In this document: positions 1-8,669 of the stretch, piece by piece
How positions within the stretch are numbered: the stretch's first letter is position 1
Layout of the letters: each line of letters starts with the position of its first letter
Notes under the pieces: model-generated
Databases searched by the model: none
What the model saw: the letters and a program-made list of their open reading frames with translations, nothing else
What the model was told of the DNA's origin: nothing
Assembly: GCA_017540505.1 (NCBI GenBank)
Contig: JAFYAW010000026.1
Coordinates: 17,342 to 81,341, forward strand
Direction of reading: 5' to 3'
Source of the DNA: Bacteroidales bacterium
Lineage (GTDB): Bacteria; Bacteroidota; Bacteroidia; Bacteroidales; WCHB1-69
Length of the DNA stretch: 64,000 nucleotides
Made by a program: the position numbers and the translations under genes

Positions 1-972
1 CACCACCTCGGATTCCACCATGCTGTGAAGGTCAACAGCCTTAACTTGTTTTCCATCATGTACATAAAGGAATGTGGGGAATTTTCCGTTCACCACTTCA
101 ATAGCAGTGAAAGGGTCAATGGTGACATACCGGAAATGGGTGGCGCCGCTCTCTTCCTTGAATTTTTGGATGCTCTCATCCTTGCCCCAGATGAAGAATA
201 TGACCTTGTTGGTGTCCAAATGGTTGTTTTCAACGATGGAGTTGAGTTTTTTGCCGCTGGTTTTGCAATATTTGCATCCGGCAGCCACATATCCTAAGAT
301 ATAATTGCCATCATCAATATCCAGAGATAGTGCAATGGTATCCTGCATGAATTCTTCAAAACGTGGTTCGTTTATGGATTGACCGTCGCGGTCAAAAAGA
401 TTCCATACGGAGTCCATGGGAAACAGGGCGAAGGGCGCGGCGAAGGCGGCCACGGCTAACACAATCCCAACGGCTTTCCAACCCTTGAACCGGGCATTTT
501 CCTCTTTCCGTATCAGCAGCATCAACGCCATGGTTATGATGTTCTTGAAGATGGACCAAGTGGGGTTCAGTTCCACTAACTCGCCCATACAATGGCAGTT
601 GGTGTCTTGCCGGAAAAGGGCCACATAAATCAGAAGGAGGGTGAAACCCACCAGCATGGCCATCGTTGTCCACCAGACGGGTTTGTACAGGATTTTCAGG
701 ATGAGGAAGGCCCCCAGCAGTAGTTCGGCCATAATCACCAGGCGCGCTATCACGGTGCATAACAGATAGTTGAACAGATGGAAACTGTAAATGTACAGCT
801 CAAAACTGTCGATGGAGAGCAGTTTCAGGATGCCTGTGGTGATGAAGAAGGCACCTATCAGCAGGCGGAGCACAATCTTCAGCACGCGCACCGGCTGCCA
901 GCGGCGGGTAACCTCCTCGTGTTGGCTGTCATAGCCATATTCTGTTACGGGTTCTTGGATTATTTCATTCAT
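1..972 (-). CDS. DoxX/MauE-like membrane protein with C-terminal thioredoxin-like domain (partial, 3' end off left edge)
   Basis: The first 324 codons are visible and the frame is still open at position 1. About four hydrophobic segments occupy residues 30-180, with a CHC pair at 126-128, as in MauE/DoxX redox-associated membrane proteins. A further hydrophobic stretch precedes a soluble domain with a CKYC thioredoxin-type motif at 233-236 and a later 'FPTFLYV' strand typical of thioredoxin folds. The likely role is membrane-bound thiol/disulfide redox chemistry at the cell envelope. The substrate is unknown. The start is the ATG at 972, 11 bases after the stop of the ABC protein, so the two are probably cotranscribed. 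The product was read directly by translating the minus strand. Family assignment is good; exact function is inference. Confidence 0.8.
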   Translation of the reverse strand, partial: MNEIIQEPVTEYGYDSQHEEVTRRWQPVRVLKIVLRLLIGAFFITTGILKLLSIDSFELYIYSFHLFNYLLCTVIARLVIMAELLLGAFLILKILYKPVWWTTMAMLVGFTLLLIYVALFRQDTNCHCMGELVELNPTWSIFKNIITMALMLLIRKEENARFKGWKAVGIVLAVAAFAAPFALFPMDSVWNLFDRDGQSINEPRFEEFMQDTIALSLDIDDGNYILGYVAAGCKYCKTSGKKLNSIVENNHLDTNKVIFFIWGKDESIQKFKEESGATHFRYVTIDPFTAIEVVNGKFPTFLYVHDGKQVKAVDLHSMVESEVV

Positions 973-983
973 AATATATAATG

Positions 984-2720
984 TCAAGATTCTATTCCTT
1001 TGGGGATGGCCCCAATCAGTTTCTTGGTGTAATCCGTCTGCGGATGGTCGCAGATGGTGTCGGCGTCATCCATTTCCACGATGCGTCCGTTCTGCATGAC
1101 GGCAATGCGGTCCGACATGAAGCGGACCACAGAGAGGTCGTGCGAGATGAAAATATAGGTGAAATGGTATTCCTGCTTCAGCTCGTTCAGCAGGTTCAGC
1201 ACCTGGGCCTGCACCGACACGTCAAGGGCGGAGACCGATTCGTCGCAGATGATGAAGCGCGGGTTGACGGCTAAGGCACGGGCAATGGAGATGCGCTGAC
1301 GCTGGCCGCCAGAGAACTCGTGCGGATAGCGGTAGAAGTGCGATTCGTTGAGGTTCACCCGTTCCAACAGGGCGATGGCTTTCGCGCGCCGCTCCTTGTC
1401 GTTGTGGCCGATGCCGTGCACCCGCATGGGCTCTATAAGCGCATCACCAACGGTAAGCCGCTGGTTTAGCGATGAATAGGGGTCTTGCAAGATAATCTGC
1501 AATTCTTTGCGCATACGACGCATGTCGGCACTGTTGAGACTCATCAGGTTGGTGCCACGATAGTGGACCTCCCCGGAAGTGGCCTCTATCAGCCGGATCA
1601 TGCAGCGTCCCAAGGTGGTCTTACCACAGCCGGATTCGCCCACCAGTCCGAGCGTTTCCCCCTCATAAACATCGAAGGTGATGTCCTGCAAAGCCTGCAC
1701 ATATTGCCTTTTCTCAAACAGCTTCCGCTTGCGCACAGGGTACAGTTTGGAGATATTGCGGACGGAAATCAGCGGTTTTTCGGCATACAGTTTGGCATGA
1801 AACGCCTGCCGTTCTTCGGCGGACACGCACAGTTTGTCGAAGGTTTCGCGGATGCCCTCCTGCCGGTGCTGCATGAAGTCGTCCACCGTAGGCAGCTGGC
1901 GCAGGCGCACGCGCATGGAGGGTCGGCACGCTAAAAGCCCTTGTGTATAAGGATGTTTTGGATTTAAAAACAGGTCCCTAACAGAGCCTTCCTCCACAAT
2001 GTTCCCTTTGTACATCACCAGCACGCGGTCGGCAATCTCGACCACCACGCCCAAATCGTGGGTGATGAACAGGACGCTCATGCCGTACTTGGCCTGCAGC
2101 TTGCGGATGAGTTCGAGAATGCCCTTCTGCACGGTCACGTCCAAGGCGGTGGTCGGCTCGTCGGCAATCAGCAGGTCGGGCTGGCAGCTCATGGCCATGG
2201 CGATCATCACGCGCTGCTTCTGCCCGCCGGAAAGCTCGTGCGGGTAGGAGTCGAAAATCTGCTCCGGGCGCGGGAGCATCACCTCCTGGAAGAGCTCGAT
2301 GACGTGCTTGCGGGCAGCCTCCTTGTCCATGCAGGTGTGCAACAGCATCTGCTCCGTGATCTGCTGCCCGCAGCGGATGACCGGATTCAGCGAGGTCATC
2401 GGCTCCTGGAAAATCATGGCGATCTTGTTGCCTCGGATGCGCTCCATCTCCTTTTCCGTGCAGCGCGACAAGTTGACCGTCGTGTCGGGCTGGGCGGGGT
2501 CGTGGAACAGGATCTGCCCGTCGGGATAGCGCGCAACGGAGGCGTTGAGCAAGCGCATCACCGACAGTGCCGTCACCGACTTGCCGGAGCCCGATTCGCC
2601 CACCACACCAAGGGTCTCGCCCTGTCCGATGTGGAACGAAAGCCCGTGAAGAATGGGGTTCCATTCCTCATCCCGCTTCATCTCCAGCGCCAGATCCGTG
2701 ATTTCGAGCAACTTTTCCAT
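984..2720 (-). CDS. ABC transporter ATP-binding protein, two fused ATPase domains (oligo/dipeptide type)
   Basis: This is a 578-residue protein with two complete nucleotide-binding domains. The first has Walker A GESGSGKS at 41-48, signature LSGGQ at 163-167 and Walker B LLIADE at 183-188. The second has Walker A GESGCGKT at 361-368, signature FSGGQ at 469-473 and Walker B FIICDE at 489-494. '[11 protein letters not shown]' after the first domain is the C-terminal motif of the Opp/Dpp ATPase family. Fused pairs of this kind (YejF/GsiA-like) energise import of peptides or similar solutes, but no permease or binding protein is adjacent. I chose the ATG at 2720 over an upstream in-frame start at 2780, because the extension would read through a promoter box (2729-2736) and the tRNA terminator. 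Confidence 0.93.
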   Translation of the reverse strand: MEKLLEITDLALEMKRDEEWNPILHGLSFHIGQGETLGVVGESGSGKSVTALSVMRLLNASVARYPDGQILFHDPAQPDTTVNLSRCTEKEMERIRGNKIAMIFQEPMTSLNPVIRCGQQITEQMLLHTCMDKEAARKHVIELFQEVMLPRPEQIFDSYPHELSGGQKQRVMIAMAMSCQPDLLIADEPTTALDVTVQKGILELIRKLQAKYGMSVLFITHDLGVVVEIADRVLVMYKGNIVEEGSVRDLFLNPKHPYTQGLLACRPSMRVRLRQLPTVDDFMQHRQEGIRETFDKLCVSAEERQAFHAKLYAEKPLISVRNISKLYPVRKRKLFEKRQYVQALQDITFDVYEGETLGLVGESGCGKTTLGRCMIRLIEATSGEVHYRGTNLMSLNSADMRRMRKELQIILQDPYSSLNQRLTVGDALIEPMRVHGIGHNDKERRAKAIALLERVNLNESHFYRYPHEFSGGQRQRISIARALAVNPRFIICDESVSALDVSVQAQVLNLLNELKQEYHFTYIFISHDLSVVRFMSDRIAVMQNGRIVEMDDADTICDHPQTDYTKKLIGAIPKGIES

Positions 2721-2728
2721 AGAAAGCG

Positions 2729-2736
2729 CAAAAGTA
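2729..2736 (-). promoter_or_regulatory. -7 box (TACTTTTG) of the ABC-protein gene
   Basis: On the minus strand this reads TACTTTTG, matching the Bacteroidetes -7 consensus TAnnTTTG. It ends only 8 bases before the ATG at 2720, so the transcript would be nearly leaderless. No clear -33 TTG is apparent. Confidence 0.5.
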
Positions 2737-2764
2737 CAAAAAACATTTGGTTTGCAACGGGCAT

Positions 2765-2792
2765 AAAAAACAGGCAGCAAATCTGCTGCCTG
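2765..2792 (-). terminator. Rho-independent terminator after tRNA-Lys
   Basis: A 9-bp perfect stem (CAGGCAGCA / TGCTGCCTG, loop of 4) is followed on the minus strand by six T. It lies immediately downstream of the CCA end of the tRNA. Confidence 0.85.
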
Positions 2793-2794
2793 TC

Positions 2795-2870
2795 TGGTGT
2801 CTCAGCTGGGATTCGAACCCAGGACCCCATCCTTAAAAGGGATGTGCTCTACCTGCTGAGCTACTGGGAC
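2795..2870 (-). tRNA. tRNA-Lys (anticodon TTT)
   Basis: The minus strand folds into a 76-nt cloverleaf. It has a 7-bp acceptor stem with one C-A mismatch, D arm GCTC/GAGC, anticodon stem CATCC/GGATG with loop CTTTTAA (anticodon TTT, lysine), a 5-nt variable loop, T arm CTGGG/CCCAG with loop TTCGAAT, discriminator A, and an encoded CCA at 2795-2797. A TACTTTTG promoter box lies at 2893-2900 and a terminator follows directly, so it is a monocistronic tRNA unit. Confidence 0.95.
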
Positions 2871-2892
2871 ATCCTTTCGCTTTTAGCGGCTG

Positions 2893-2900
2893 CAAAAGTA
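2893..2900 (-). promoter_or_regulatory. -7 box (TACTTTTG) of the tRNA-Lys gene
   Basis: TACTTTTG on the minus strand lies 22 bases upstream of the mature tRNA 5' end and matches the Bacteroidetes sigma-ABfr -7 consensus. Confidence 0.55.
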
Positions 2901-3199
2901 CGATTTTTTCATTACACTCTATCCTTTCCCAATATTTTTTTTGGTGTAATATTCTATTTTATTGATAATCATTTTGTTAATTATATTTTTTAATAAAAAC
3001 TAAAAACAAGCCATTACGATAGGGATTTTTCTATATTTGTGTTTTAACATACTGGATATAAATATGTTAAAAATATTGTTCTATTTTTTGCAACCGATTG
3101 TAGGAAAAGAGGGCATTTGTGTCGGAGATGAGGGGGGAAATGTCATTTTTCAAACAAATGACATTGAAAAACTGCAATCATAAAAGTCTTTTAAAACAA
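2901..3199. other. AT-rich intergenic region
   Basis: About 300 bases have no convincing gene. The only signals are a possible plus-strand -7 box TATATTTG at 3032-3039, which could serve the small gene starting at 3200, and a weak inverted pair ATTACAC/GTGTAAT near 2911 and 2943. Confidence 0.4.
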
Positions 3200-3439
3200 A
3201 TGAAAAAACTAATCCTAACTCCGAAAAAAGACACGCTGACCATATGCCTGCCGCCGGACTGGGTGGGCAAGCCACTGGTCTGTATTTTGAAGGATCCGGA
3301 CGAACAGGACGAAGGGATGATCTCGTATGTGAGCGATGTCTCCATCGGCTACCAGGCGGAACGCTACCGATGGGCCAAGCGCGGTCGCCGTCCCCGCCGG
3401 CACCGTTTGCGCAAAAAGAGTGTCGATGTGATTCTCTAA
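3200..3439 (+). CDS. Small hypothetical protein (79 aa)
   Basis: I do not recognise a named family. The protein begins with a beta-strand-like stretch ([14 protein letters not shown]) that resembles the N-terminus of small Bacteroidetes antitoxin-like proteins. It ends in a very basic tail (residues about 62-75, rich in R and K), which could bind nucleic acid. The ATG at 3200 follows an A-rich leader. An upstream in-frame start at 3119 would add 27 low-complexity residues and is less likely. The end overlaps the 3' end of folE by 4 bases in convergent orientation, which suggests a compact, real gene. Confidence 0.6.
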   Translation: MKKLILTPKKDTLTICLPPDWVGKPLVCILKDPDEQDEGMISYVSDVSIGYQAERYRWAKRGRRPRRHRLRKKSVDVIL

Positions 3440-4053
3440 TGCAGGTCGGCCCCGATAAGGTGCATGAATTCCTGACGGGTGTTCTCGTTCTTCAGGAAGG
3501 CCCCAGTGAATTCCGACGTGGTGGTCACAGAGTTCTGCTTCTGGATGCCCCTCATGGACATGCAGAGGTGCTGGGCTTCGATAACGACGGCCACGCCCAG
3601 GGGGTTCAGTACCTCCTGAAGGCAGTCCTTGATCTGAGTGGTGAGGCGTTCCTGCAGCTGCAGACGGCGGGCGAAACACTCCACCACGCGAGGAATCTTG
3701 CTCAGCCCCACAATGGTGCCGTTGGGGATGTATCCGATGTGCGCTTTCCCGAAAAAGGGCAACAGATGATGCTCGCACAACGAGTATATTTCGATGTCTT
3801 TCACCACCACAATCTGCTTGTAATCCTCATGAAACAAGGCACTTTTCAAGATAGCCTTGGGATCCAGCCGATAGCCGTGGGTGAGGAAGTCAAGGGATTT
3901 GGCGGCCCGCATCGGCGTCTTGATGAGGCCTTCCCGCTTGGGATCCTCCCCGATGTTCTGCAGGAGTGAGCGGTAGCTGTCGGAGAGGTTCGTCAGCTGG
4001 TCTTCCGATAGTTTGGGTATCACATTGATAGAGTCCGTGATTTTCATATTCAT
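3436..4053 (-). CDS. folE: GTP cyclohydrolase I
   Basis: This 205-residue enzyme converts GTP to 7,8-dihydroneopterin triphosphate, the first step of folate/pterin synthesis. The zinc ligands are visible: C93 and H96 in 'CEHH', and C164 in 'QHLCMSMRG'. The conserved 'GLSKIPRVV' segment follows at 117-125. Length fits bacterial type I enzymes. Its start codon overlaps the stop of the upstream metallo-hydrolase gene by one base (TAATG), indicating translational coupling. Confidence 0.97.
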   Translation of the reverse strand: MNMKITDSINVIPKLSEDQLTNLSDSYRSLLQNIGEDPKREGLIKTPMRAAKSLDFLTHGYRLDPKAILKSALFHEDYKQIVVVKDIEIYSLCEHHLLPFFGKAHIGYIPNGTIVGLSKIPRVVECFARRLQLQERLTTQIKDCLQEVLNPLGVAVVIEAQHLCMSMRGIQKQNSVTTTSEFTGAFLKNENTRQEFMHLIGADLH

Positions 4054-4751
4054 TATACTAAGTAAGGATTATACAGTTTTTCGTTGCCGACCGTGGTGAG
4101 TCCGCCGTGGCCGGGATAAATGTTCGTCTCATCCGGAAGGGTGAGGATTTTGGTTTTGATCATCTCAATCAGCAGCCGTCCGTTGCCGGTGGGCAGGTCG
4201 CTGCGGCCCACACTGCCTTCGAAAAGCAAGTCGCCGCAGATCACGTATCCGTTGGCGACATCGTAGAGGGAGATGCTGCCGTCGCAATGGCCGGGCGTGT
4301 ACAGCACCTGCAAGGTCTGCTTCCCGAAGCGCACCTCGTCGCCTTCGTGCAGATATTTAGCCGGTTGCGGCATCTCATCCACCGAAAGCCCGAAGGCCAT
4401 CGCGTAGGCGTACGACTTGTTGTAAATGGGCATGCCTGCCTCGTGGCACCAGACGGGAGCCCCAAAGGTCCGGTGGCACCAATTGTTGCCGGCGATATGG
4501 TCGATATGCGGGTGCGTGTTCACGATGGCTTTGACGGTCAGCCCGTGCTGCCGCACGTACTCCTCCAACTGGGCATCCTCGTACGACTGGCAGTTACCCG
4601 GATCCACAAGGATAGCCTCCCCCGTGTCATCGTGCAACACTAACGTGTTGACCTGTATGGGGTTGAAATGGAATATCCGTATGCTGATGTTCTCCATAGT
4701 CTGTTTTAGCGCATTCATAAACTCCGATATCGAAATGTGCTTTTTCCCCAT
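4053..4751 (-). CDS. MBL-fold metallo-hydrolase
   Basis: This is a glyoxalase-II-like metallo-beta-lactamase fold protein. The metal motif THPHIDH is at residues 79-85, followed by a [10 protein letters not shown] histidine motif, '[13 protein letters not shown]' and a C-terminal 'NIYPGHG' histidine. It is probably a thioester or related hydrolase; the substrate cannot be read from the sequence. The longest frame starts at 4751, two bases after the stop of the upstream MORN gene. An ATG at 4697 (MENISIRIF) begins exactly where the conserved fold starts and may be the true start. Confidence 0.88.
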   Translation of the reverse strand: MGKKHISISEFMNALKQTMENISIRIFHFNPIQVNTLVLHDDTGEAILVDPGNCQSYEDAQLEEYVRQHGLTVKAIVNTHPHIDHIAGNNWCHRTFGAPVWCHEAGMPIYNKSYAYAMAFGLSVDEMPQPAKYLHEGDEVRFGKQTLQVLYTPGHCDGSISLYDVANGYVICGDLLFEGSVGRSDLPTGNGRLLIEMIKTKILTLPDETNIYPGHGGLTTVGNEKLYNPYLV

Positions 4752-4753
4752 GT

Positions 4754-6070
4754 TTAGAAAGGTTTGGACTTGGGGTCTGAGACGTAGATGTCCTTCACCT
4801 TGTTACCGTTGGAGAACAGCGTGCTGTATAGCAGTGTGCCGTCGGGTTTCCAGCACGACCACTTGCCTTCGCGCAGATGGTTCTTGAACTGGCCCTGGAA
4901 GTGCTTCTTTCCATTATTATAATATTCGATGAAGGTGCCGTTAGGAACGTCGTGCACGAAATTCTGCTCCCGTACTTTAACCTCCTGCACATTGAAGAAC
5001 ACCCATTTGCCCTCTTTTAAATCATTGACATATTTGCCTTTGGCCACCGCCTTCCCGTTCTGTGCGTAATCGGTCCAAGGTCCGTTCTTGAGATTGTCCT
5101 TATAGATACCTTTGCGCGACATTTTCCCGTTTTCCTCCCAGAAATAGGTGTAAGGGCCGTTCCATTTGTTCTGCTTATAGGTGATGATGTATTTCTGCTT
5201 GCCGTCGTCGTACCATCCCTGCCATTGGCCATCCATCTCGCCATCCTTGAATGTGCCTTTGTCTTGGGTTTGGCCGTTGTGGTAATAGGAGGTCCAAAGA
5301 CCATTTTCTTTGTCGTGGGCAAAAGACCCTTCCCGCTGCAGGCGGCCGTCCTCATACCAGGCTTTCCAGATGCCTTCCCGCTTCCCGTTCACATAACTGC
5401 CTTTTTTCCAGACTTTCCCATTTTCATAATAATAGGTCCACTCACCCTGTTGCAATCCTTTTTCGAAATTGCCCCGGCTACCGAGCGTGCCGTTCTCATG
5501 GTAGAATTTCCATTCGCCCTGTTGCAATCCTTTCACCGACGAGCCTTCCATGTCTTTCTGGCCGGCGCGGGTCCACCAGCAGGCATAGCCCTCCAGTTCG
5601 CCCATTTGGTAAGTGCCTTCAAAATATTTGGCTCCGTCGTCAAAGTATTCTGTCACAGGACCATCCACACTATCGGCCACGTAGGTAACCTCCTTGAAAA
5701 GCTTGCCGTTGGTGTGGTAGAATGTCCAGTTGCCGCTACGCTTGCCGTTGGCGAACTGGCCTTTCGATTCCACCTGACCAGACTGGTACCAGCTGGTGAA
5801 GGGACCGTTTTCGGCGTTGTACTCCTGAGCCAGCTTCCCGTTGTCGAACCATACTTTCCAGACACCGACCTTTTTCCCGTCGCGGTAGTCGCCTTCGGTC
5901 CATTTCATCCCATTAATGTGATAATAGACCCAGTGGCCCTGTTCCAGGCCTTGGGCTTCCACACCCACCGACATCAGTTTGTTGTTTTTCCAATAGGTCT
6001 TAACCGTATCTTGGGCACTGGCGGTCAAGCATATCCATGCCAAGAGGATTACAAGAGATAAGTTGCGCAT
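4754..6070 (-). CDS. Exported MORN/YwqK-like repeat protein
   Basis: The 438-residue protein has a signal peptide (residues 1-19, ending ASA|QD). The rest is about 16 tandem repeats of roughly 23 residues of the form 'Y.NGK...EG.y..gk..G.W..yy.nG', the MORN-variant/YwqK repeat that forms an extended beta sheet. Such proteins are common in Bacteroidetes envelopes and their function is mostly unknown; no catalytic residues are evident. A TATCTTTG promoter box lies at 6093-6100. The downstream metallo-hydrolase and folE follow closely, so the three may form one transcript. Confidence 0.85.
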   Translation of the reverse strand: MRNLSLVILLAWICLTASAQDTVKTYWKNNKLMSVGVEAQGLEQGHWVYYHINGMKWTEGDYRDGKKVGVWKVWFDNGKLAQEYNAENGPFTSWYQSGQVESKGQFANGKRSGNWTFYHTNGKLFKEVTYVADSVDGPVTEYFDDGAKYFEGTYQMGELEGYACWWTRAGQKDMEGSSVKGLQQGEWKFYHENGTLGSRGNFEKGLQQGEWTYYYENGKVWKKGSYVNGKREGIWKAWYEDGRLQREGSFAHDKENGLWTSYYHNGQTQDKGTFKDGEMDGQWQGWYDDGKQKYIITYKQNKWNGPYTYFWEENGKMSRKGIYKDNLKNGPWTDYAQNGKAVAKGKYVNDLKEGKWVFFNVQEVKVREQNFVHDVPNGTFIEYYNNGKKHFQGQFKNHLREGKWSCWKPDGTLLYSTLFSNGNKVKDIYVSDPKSKPF

Positions 6071-6092
6071 ATTCTCATTTATTAAAAGCGTG

Positions 6093-6100
6093 CAAAGATA
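6093..6100 (-). promoter_or_regulatory. -7 box (TATCTTTG) of the MORN-folE operon
   Basis: TATCTTTG on the minus strand lies 22 bases before the ATG. A TTG 21 bases upstream of the box lies inside the 3' end of the neighbouring transporter gene. Confidence 0.55.
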
Positions 6101-6116
6101 CTACAAAATCCGATAT

Positions 6117-7478
6117 TTACCCAATAATGCCGGAAATGATGATGATAATAAGGGCCAACGGGGCTAAATAGCGCAGCACAAAATAGTACAGCTCGAACGC
6201 CTTGGCCTTGATGGCACCACCGTTAGAGAGCTCGTCGCGCACTTCCGCCTTCGGGAAGAACCAGCCCAAGAAAATGGTCATCAGCAGGGCTCCGATGGGC
6301 ATCAGGTAGGAAGCGGTGAGGAGGTCGAAAAGGTCGAAAATGGTGCGGTTAAAGATATGGAAATCCTTCAGGGGACCGAACGAGAGTGTGCAGAATATAC
6401 CGATGATGAAGACTAACAGCGTGCTGGCAAAGGAGGCGGTGCGCCGTTTCCAATGGAGCTCCTCCACGGCAAAGGCCACTAAGATTTCCAGCAGGGAAAT
6501 AGTGGAGGTAAGGGCGGCGATGCCTAAAAGCACAAAGAAGATGACGGCAAAGATGGTGCCCGCTGGCATGCTGTTGAACACATTGGGCAGCACAATATAC
6601 ACGAGCTCCGGGCCGCTGGCCGGGTTCATCCCGAAGGCGAACACAGCGGGGAAGATGACGATGCCCGCTAAGATGGCCACTACGGAATCACAGCCGGCAA
6701 TCCACAGGCTGGTGGGGAAGAGTTTGTCCTGCTTGCGGATGTAGGAGCCGTAGGTCACCATGGCTCCCATGCCGATGCTGAGGGAAAAGAACGACTGCCC
6801 CAAGGCCGACAGGATGCAGGTGCCGTTGAGCTTGCTGAAATCGGGCTTGAACAGGAAGCGGAGGCCCTCGCTGGCCCCGTCAAGGGTAACCGAGCGCACG
6901 CACATGAAGAGCAGCAACAGAAAGAGCACGGGCATCAGCACTTTGCTCACTTTCTCAATGCCTTTCTGCACACCCATAGTGATGACGGTGGCAGTAAGCG
7001 ACAGGAACAGCAGTTGGTAAAACAGAGGCCAGAACGAGCCTTGGGTGAACTCCTTGAACAGGGCTGTGATAGCCGTCGGGTCCTTGCCGGCAAGGCCGCC
7101 GCTGCAAGAGAGCACAATATAGTTGAGCGTCCAGCCGGCCACCACGCTATAGAAAGCGTATATAAGGAAGGCGGCCACGATGCCGAACACGCCCAATAGC
7201 ATCCAGCCTTTGCTGCCGTTGCTCAGCTTGCGGTAGGCGCCCACCACGTTGCTCTGCGAGCGGCGTCCGATGATGAACTCCGTCATCATCAGCGGCACCC
7301 CGATCAGCATGACGAAGAACACGTACACTAACAGGAACGCGCCGCCACCGTTCTGCCCCAGCATGTAGGGGAAACGCCAGATATTGCCCAAGCCGACAGC
7401 CCCGCCGGCCGCCGCCAAAATCGCACCAAGGTTGGAGGTGAAACCTCTTTGTGAGTTCGTTGTTGCCATAATTTTCAA
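6117..7478 (-). CDS. Sodium-dependent transporter, SNF (neurotransmitter:sodium symporter) family
   Basis: This 453-residue polytopic membrane protein has 11-12 hydrophobic segments. The N-terminus carries the family hallmark 'GAVGLGNIWRFPY', the unwound TM1 that contributes the Na+ and substrate sites, and 'NGGGAFLL'. Bacterial members import amino acids (LeuT, MhsT, TnaT) using the Na+ gradient; the substrate here is not predictable. The start may be ATG 7478 or ATG 7469 (MATTNS); the second gives the usual short N-terminus. A TATCTTTG box at 7488-7495 drives it. Confidence 0.94.
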   Translation of the reverse strand: MKIMATTNSQRGFTSNLGAILAAAGGAVGLGNIWRFPYMLGQNGGGAFLLVYVFFVMLIGVPLMMTEFIIGRRSQSNVVGAYRKLSNGSKGWMLLGVFGIVAAFLIYAFYSVVAGWTLNYIVLSCSGGLAGKDPTAITALFKEFTQGSFWPLFYQLLFLSLTATVITMGVQKGIEKVSKVLMPVLFLLLLFMCVRSVTLDGASEGLRFLFKPDFSKLNGTCILSALGQSFFSLSIGMGAMVTYGSYIRKQDKLFPTSLWIAGCDSVVAILAGIVIFPAVFAFGMNPASGPELVYIVLPNVFNSMPAGTIFAVIFFVLLGIAALTSTISLLEILVAFAVEELHWKRRTASFASTLLVFIIGIFCTLSFGPLKDFHIFNRTIFDLFDLLTASYLMPIGALLMTIFLGWFFPKAEVRDELSNGGAIKAKAFELYYFVLRYLAPLALIIIIISGIIG

Positions 7479-7487
7479 TTAAGGCGA

Positions 7488-7495
7488 CAAAGATA
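7488..7495 (-). promoter_or_regulatory. -7 box (TATCTTTG) of the SNF transporter gene
   Basis: TATCTTTG on the minus strand lies 9 bases before ATG 7478 and 18 before ATG 7469. A normal leader therefore favours the downstream start. Confidence 0.5.
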
Positions 7496-7536
7496 AACAA
7501 ATCACTCTTTGGATGCTATCTTTCTTGTTTTTTTGC

Positions 7537-7544
7537 TATTTTTG
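7537..7544 (+). promoter_or_regulatory. -7 box (TATTTTTG) of the lipoprotein-purN operon
   Basis: TATTTTTG lies 34 bases before the lipoprotein ATG, divergent from the transporter promoter at 7488-7495. Confidence 0.5.
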
Positions 7545-7578
7545 CGCCTCTATTATTTTGAAATAAAACTCTTTAAAA

Positions 7579-7977
7579 ATGAAAAAGTTAATGATTCTGA
7601 TGGCGGCTTGTTGCCTCGTGTTCGCATCTTGCAATAAGAAAGCGAAAGAGGACCCCGTCCTAACCCCAGAGCAACAGGAAATGGCTGAAAAGCAGAAACA
7701 GTACATGAAGGACCGCGAGGATTGGATCAACTGGGAGAATCAGACCGATGAGCGTAAGGCCGAACTGCTGAACAAGAGCAAAACGGCTTATGAGAAGAAA
7801 AAGGCCGCCCAAGAGGAGAGAGAGGCCCGAAAGGCCAAATTTGAAGAGGCGCTGGCCAATTGGGAGAACCTCTCCCTGGATGAACGAAGAGCCGCCTTTG
7901 AGCTGTTGTATCCATCCAAGCCCGAGAACAAAAGTTCTGATGTGGGCGACGAAACCTTTGACAAAGACAAGAAATAA
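7579..7977 (+). CDS. Small lysine/glutamate-rich lipoprotein
   Basis: This is a 132-residue protein with a lipoprotein signal (hydrophobic stretch followed by lipobox VFASC, lipidated Cys at residue 17). The mature part is strongly charged and largely helical (runs of K, E, A and Q from about 30 to 110), probably a coiled coil. I recognise no family. Its stop overlaps the purN start by one base (TAATG), so the two are translationally coupled, although no functional link with purine synthesis is evident. Confidence 0.75.
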   Translation: MKKLMILMAACCLVFASCNKKAKEDPVLTPEQQEMAEKQKQYMKDREDWINWENQTDERKAELLNKSKTAYEKKKAAQEEREARKAKFEEALANWENLSLDERRAAFELLYPSKPENKSSDVGDETFDKDKK

Positions 7978-8543
7978 TGCATACAATCGCAGTCTTCGCA
8001 TCGGGCTTCGGTTCCAACTTCCAAGCCCTGATTGAGGCGGTGCAACAGCACACGCTGGATGCCCGCATCGCCCTTTTAGTTACCGACAAGCCAGGTTGCA
8101 TAGCCGAGCAAAGAGCTGTCAATCACGAGATTGATGTGTTCGCCTTCTCATCGAAGGATTACAGCGGCAAGGAGGCATACGAGACGGCCATCCTGCAGGA
8201 ACTCCGTCAGCGGGGGGTTGAGTACATCGTCTTGGCCGGCTACATGCGCTATATCGGCAAAGTGCTCTTGGAGAACTTCCCGATGCACATCATCAACCTC
8301 CATCCGGCACTGCTACCCTCGTTCCCGGGCGCGCACGGCATCACCGATGCCTATCACCATGGCGTGAAGGTGTTCGGCATCACCATCCATTTTGTGGATG
8401 AAGGGGTGGACACCGGCCGTATCATCGACCAGTTCGCCTTCCACGCCGATGGCCACGAAACGCTGGAGGAGATCGAGACGCGGATACACCAGCTGGAACA
8501 CCAACACTATCCGGCTACCATCCACCGGGTGATCAACGGATAA
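7977..8543 (+). CDS. purN: Phosphoribosylglycinamide formyltransferase
   Basis: This 188-residue enzyme formylates GAR with 10-formyl-THF in de novo purine synthesis. The catalytic triad is visible: N107 and H109 in 'INLHPALLPSF' and D145 in 'DEGVDTGRI'. The N-terminal 'FASGFGSNFQAL' forms the phosphate-binding loop. Length is normal. A strong terminator follows at 8565-8600. Confidence 0.97.
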   Translation: MHTIAVFASGFGSNFQALIEAVQQHTLDARIALLVTDKPGCIAEQRAVNHEIDVFAFSSKDYSGKEAYETAILQELRQRGVEYIVLAGYMRYIGKVLLENFPMHIINLHPALLPSFPGAHGITDAYHHGVKVFGITIHFVDEGVDTGRIIDQFAFHADGHETLEEIETRIHQLEHQHYPATIHRVING

Positions 8544-8564
8544 CGTTGGCATATACAAAACAGA

Positions 8565-8600
8565 AAGGCTGCTTCATTCTGAATGGGGCAGCCTTTTTTT
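8565..8600 (+). terminator. Rho-independent terminator after purN
   Basis: The stem AAGGCTGC/GCAGCCTT with a loop of about 15 bases is followed by seven or more T on the plus strand. Confidence 0.85.
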
Positions 8601-8612
8601 ATGCCTAATACG

Positions 8613-8641
8613 CAAAAGAGGGCCTCAAAAGCCCTCTTTTT
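8613..8641 (-). terminator. Terminator after ftsZ (hairpin usable on both strands)
   Basis: The 9-bp stem AAAGAGGGC/GCCCTCTTT with a 7-base loop is flanked by A runs on one side and T runs on the other. It sits between the convergent purN and ftsZ genes. Confidence 0.8.
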
Positions 8642-8669
8642 GTATGTGTTGCGAGTGTTGAGCAGCAGA

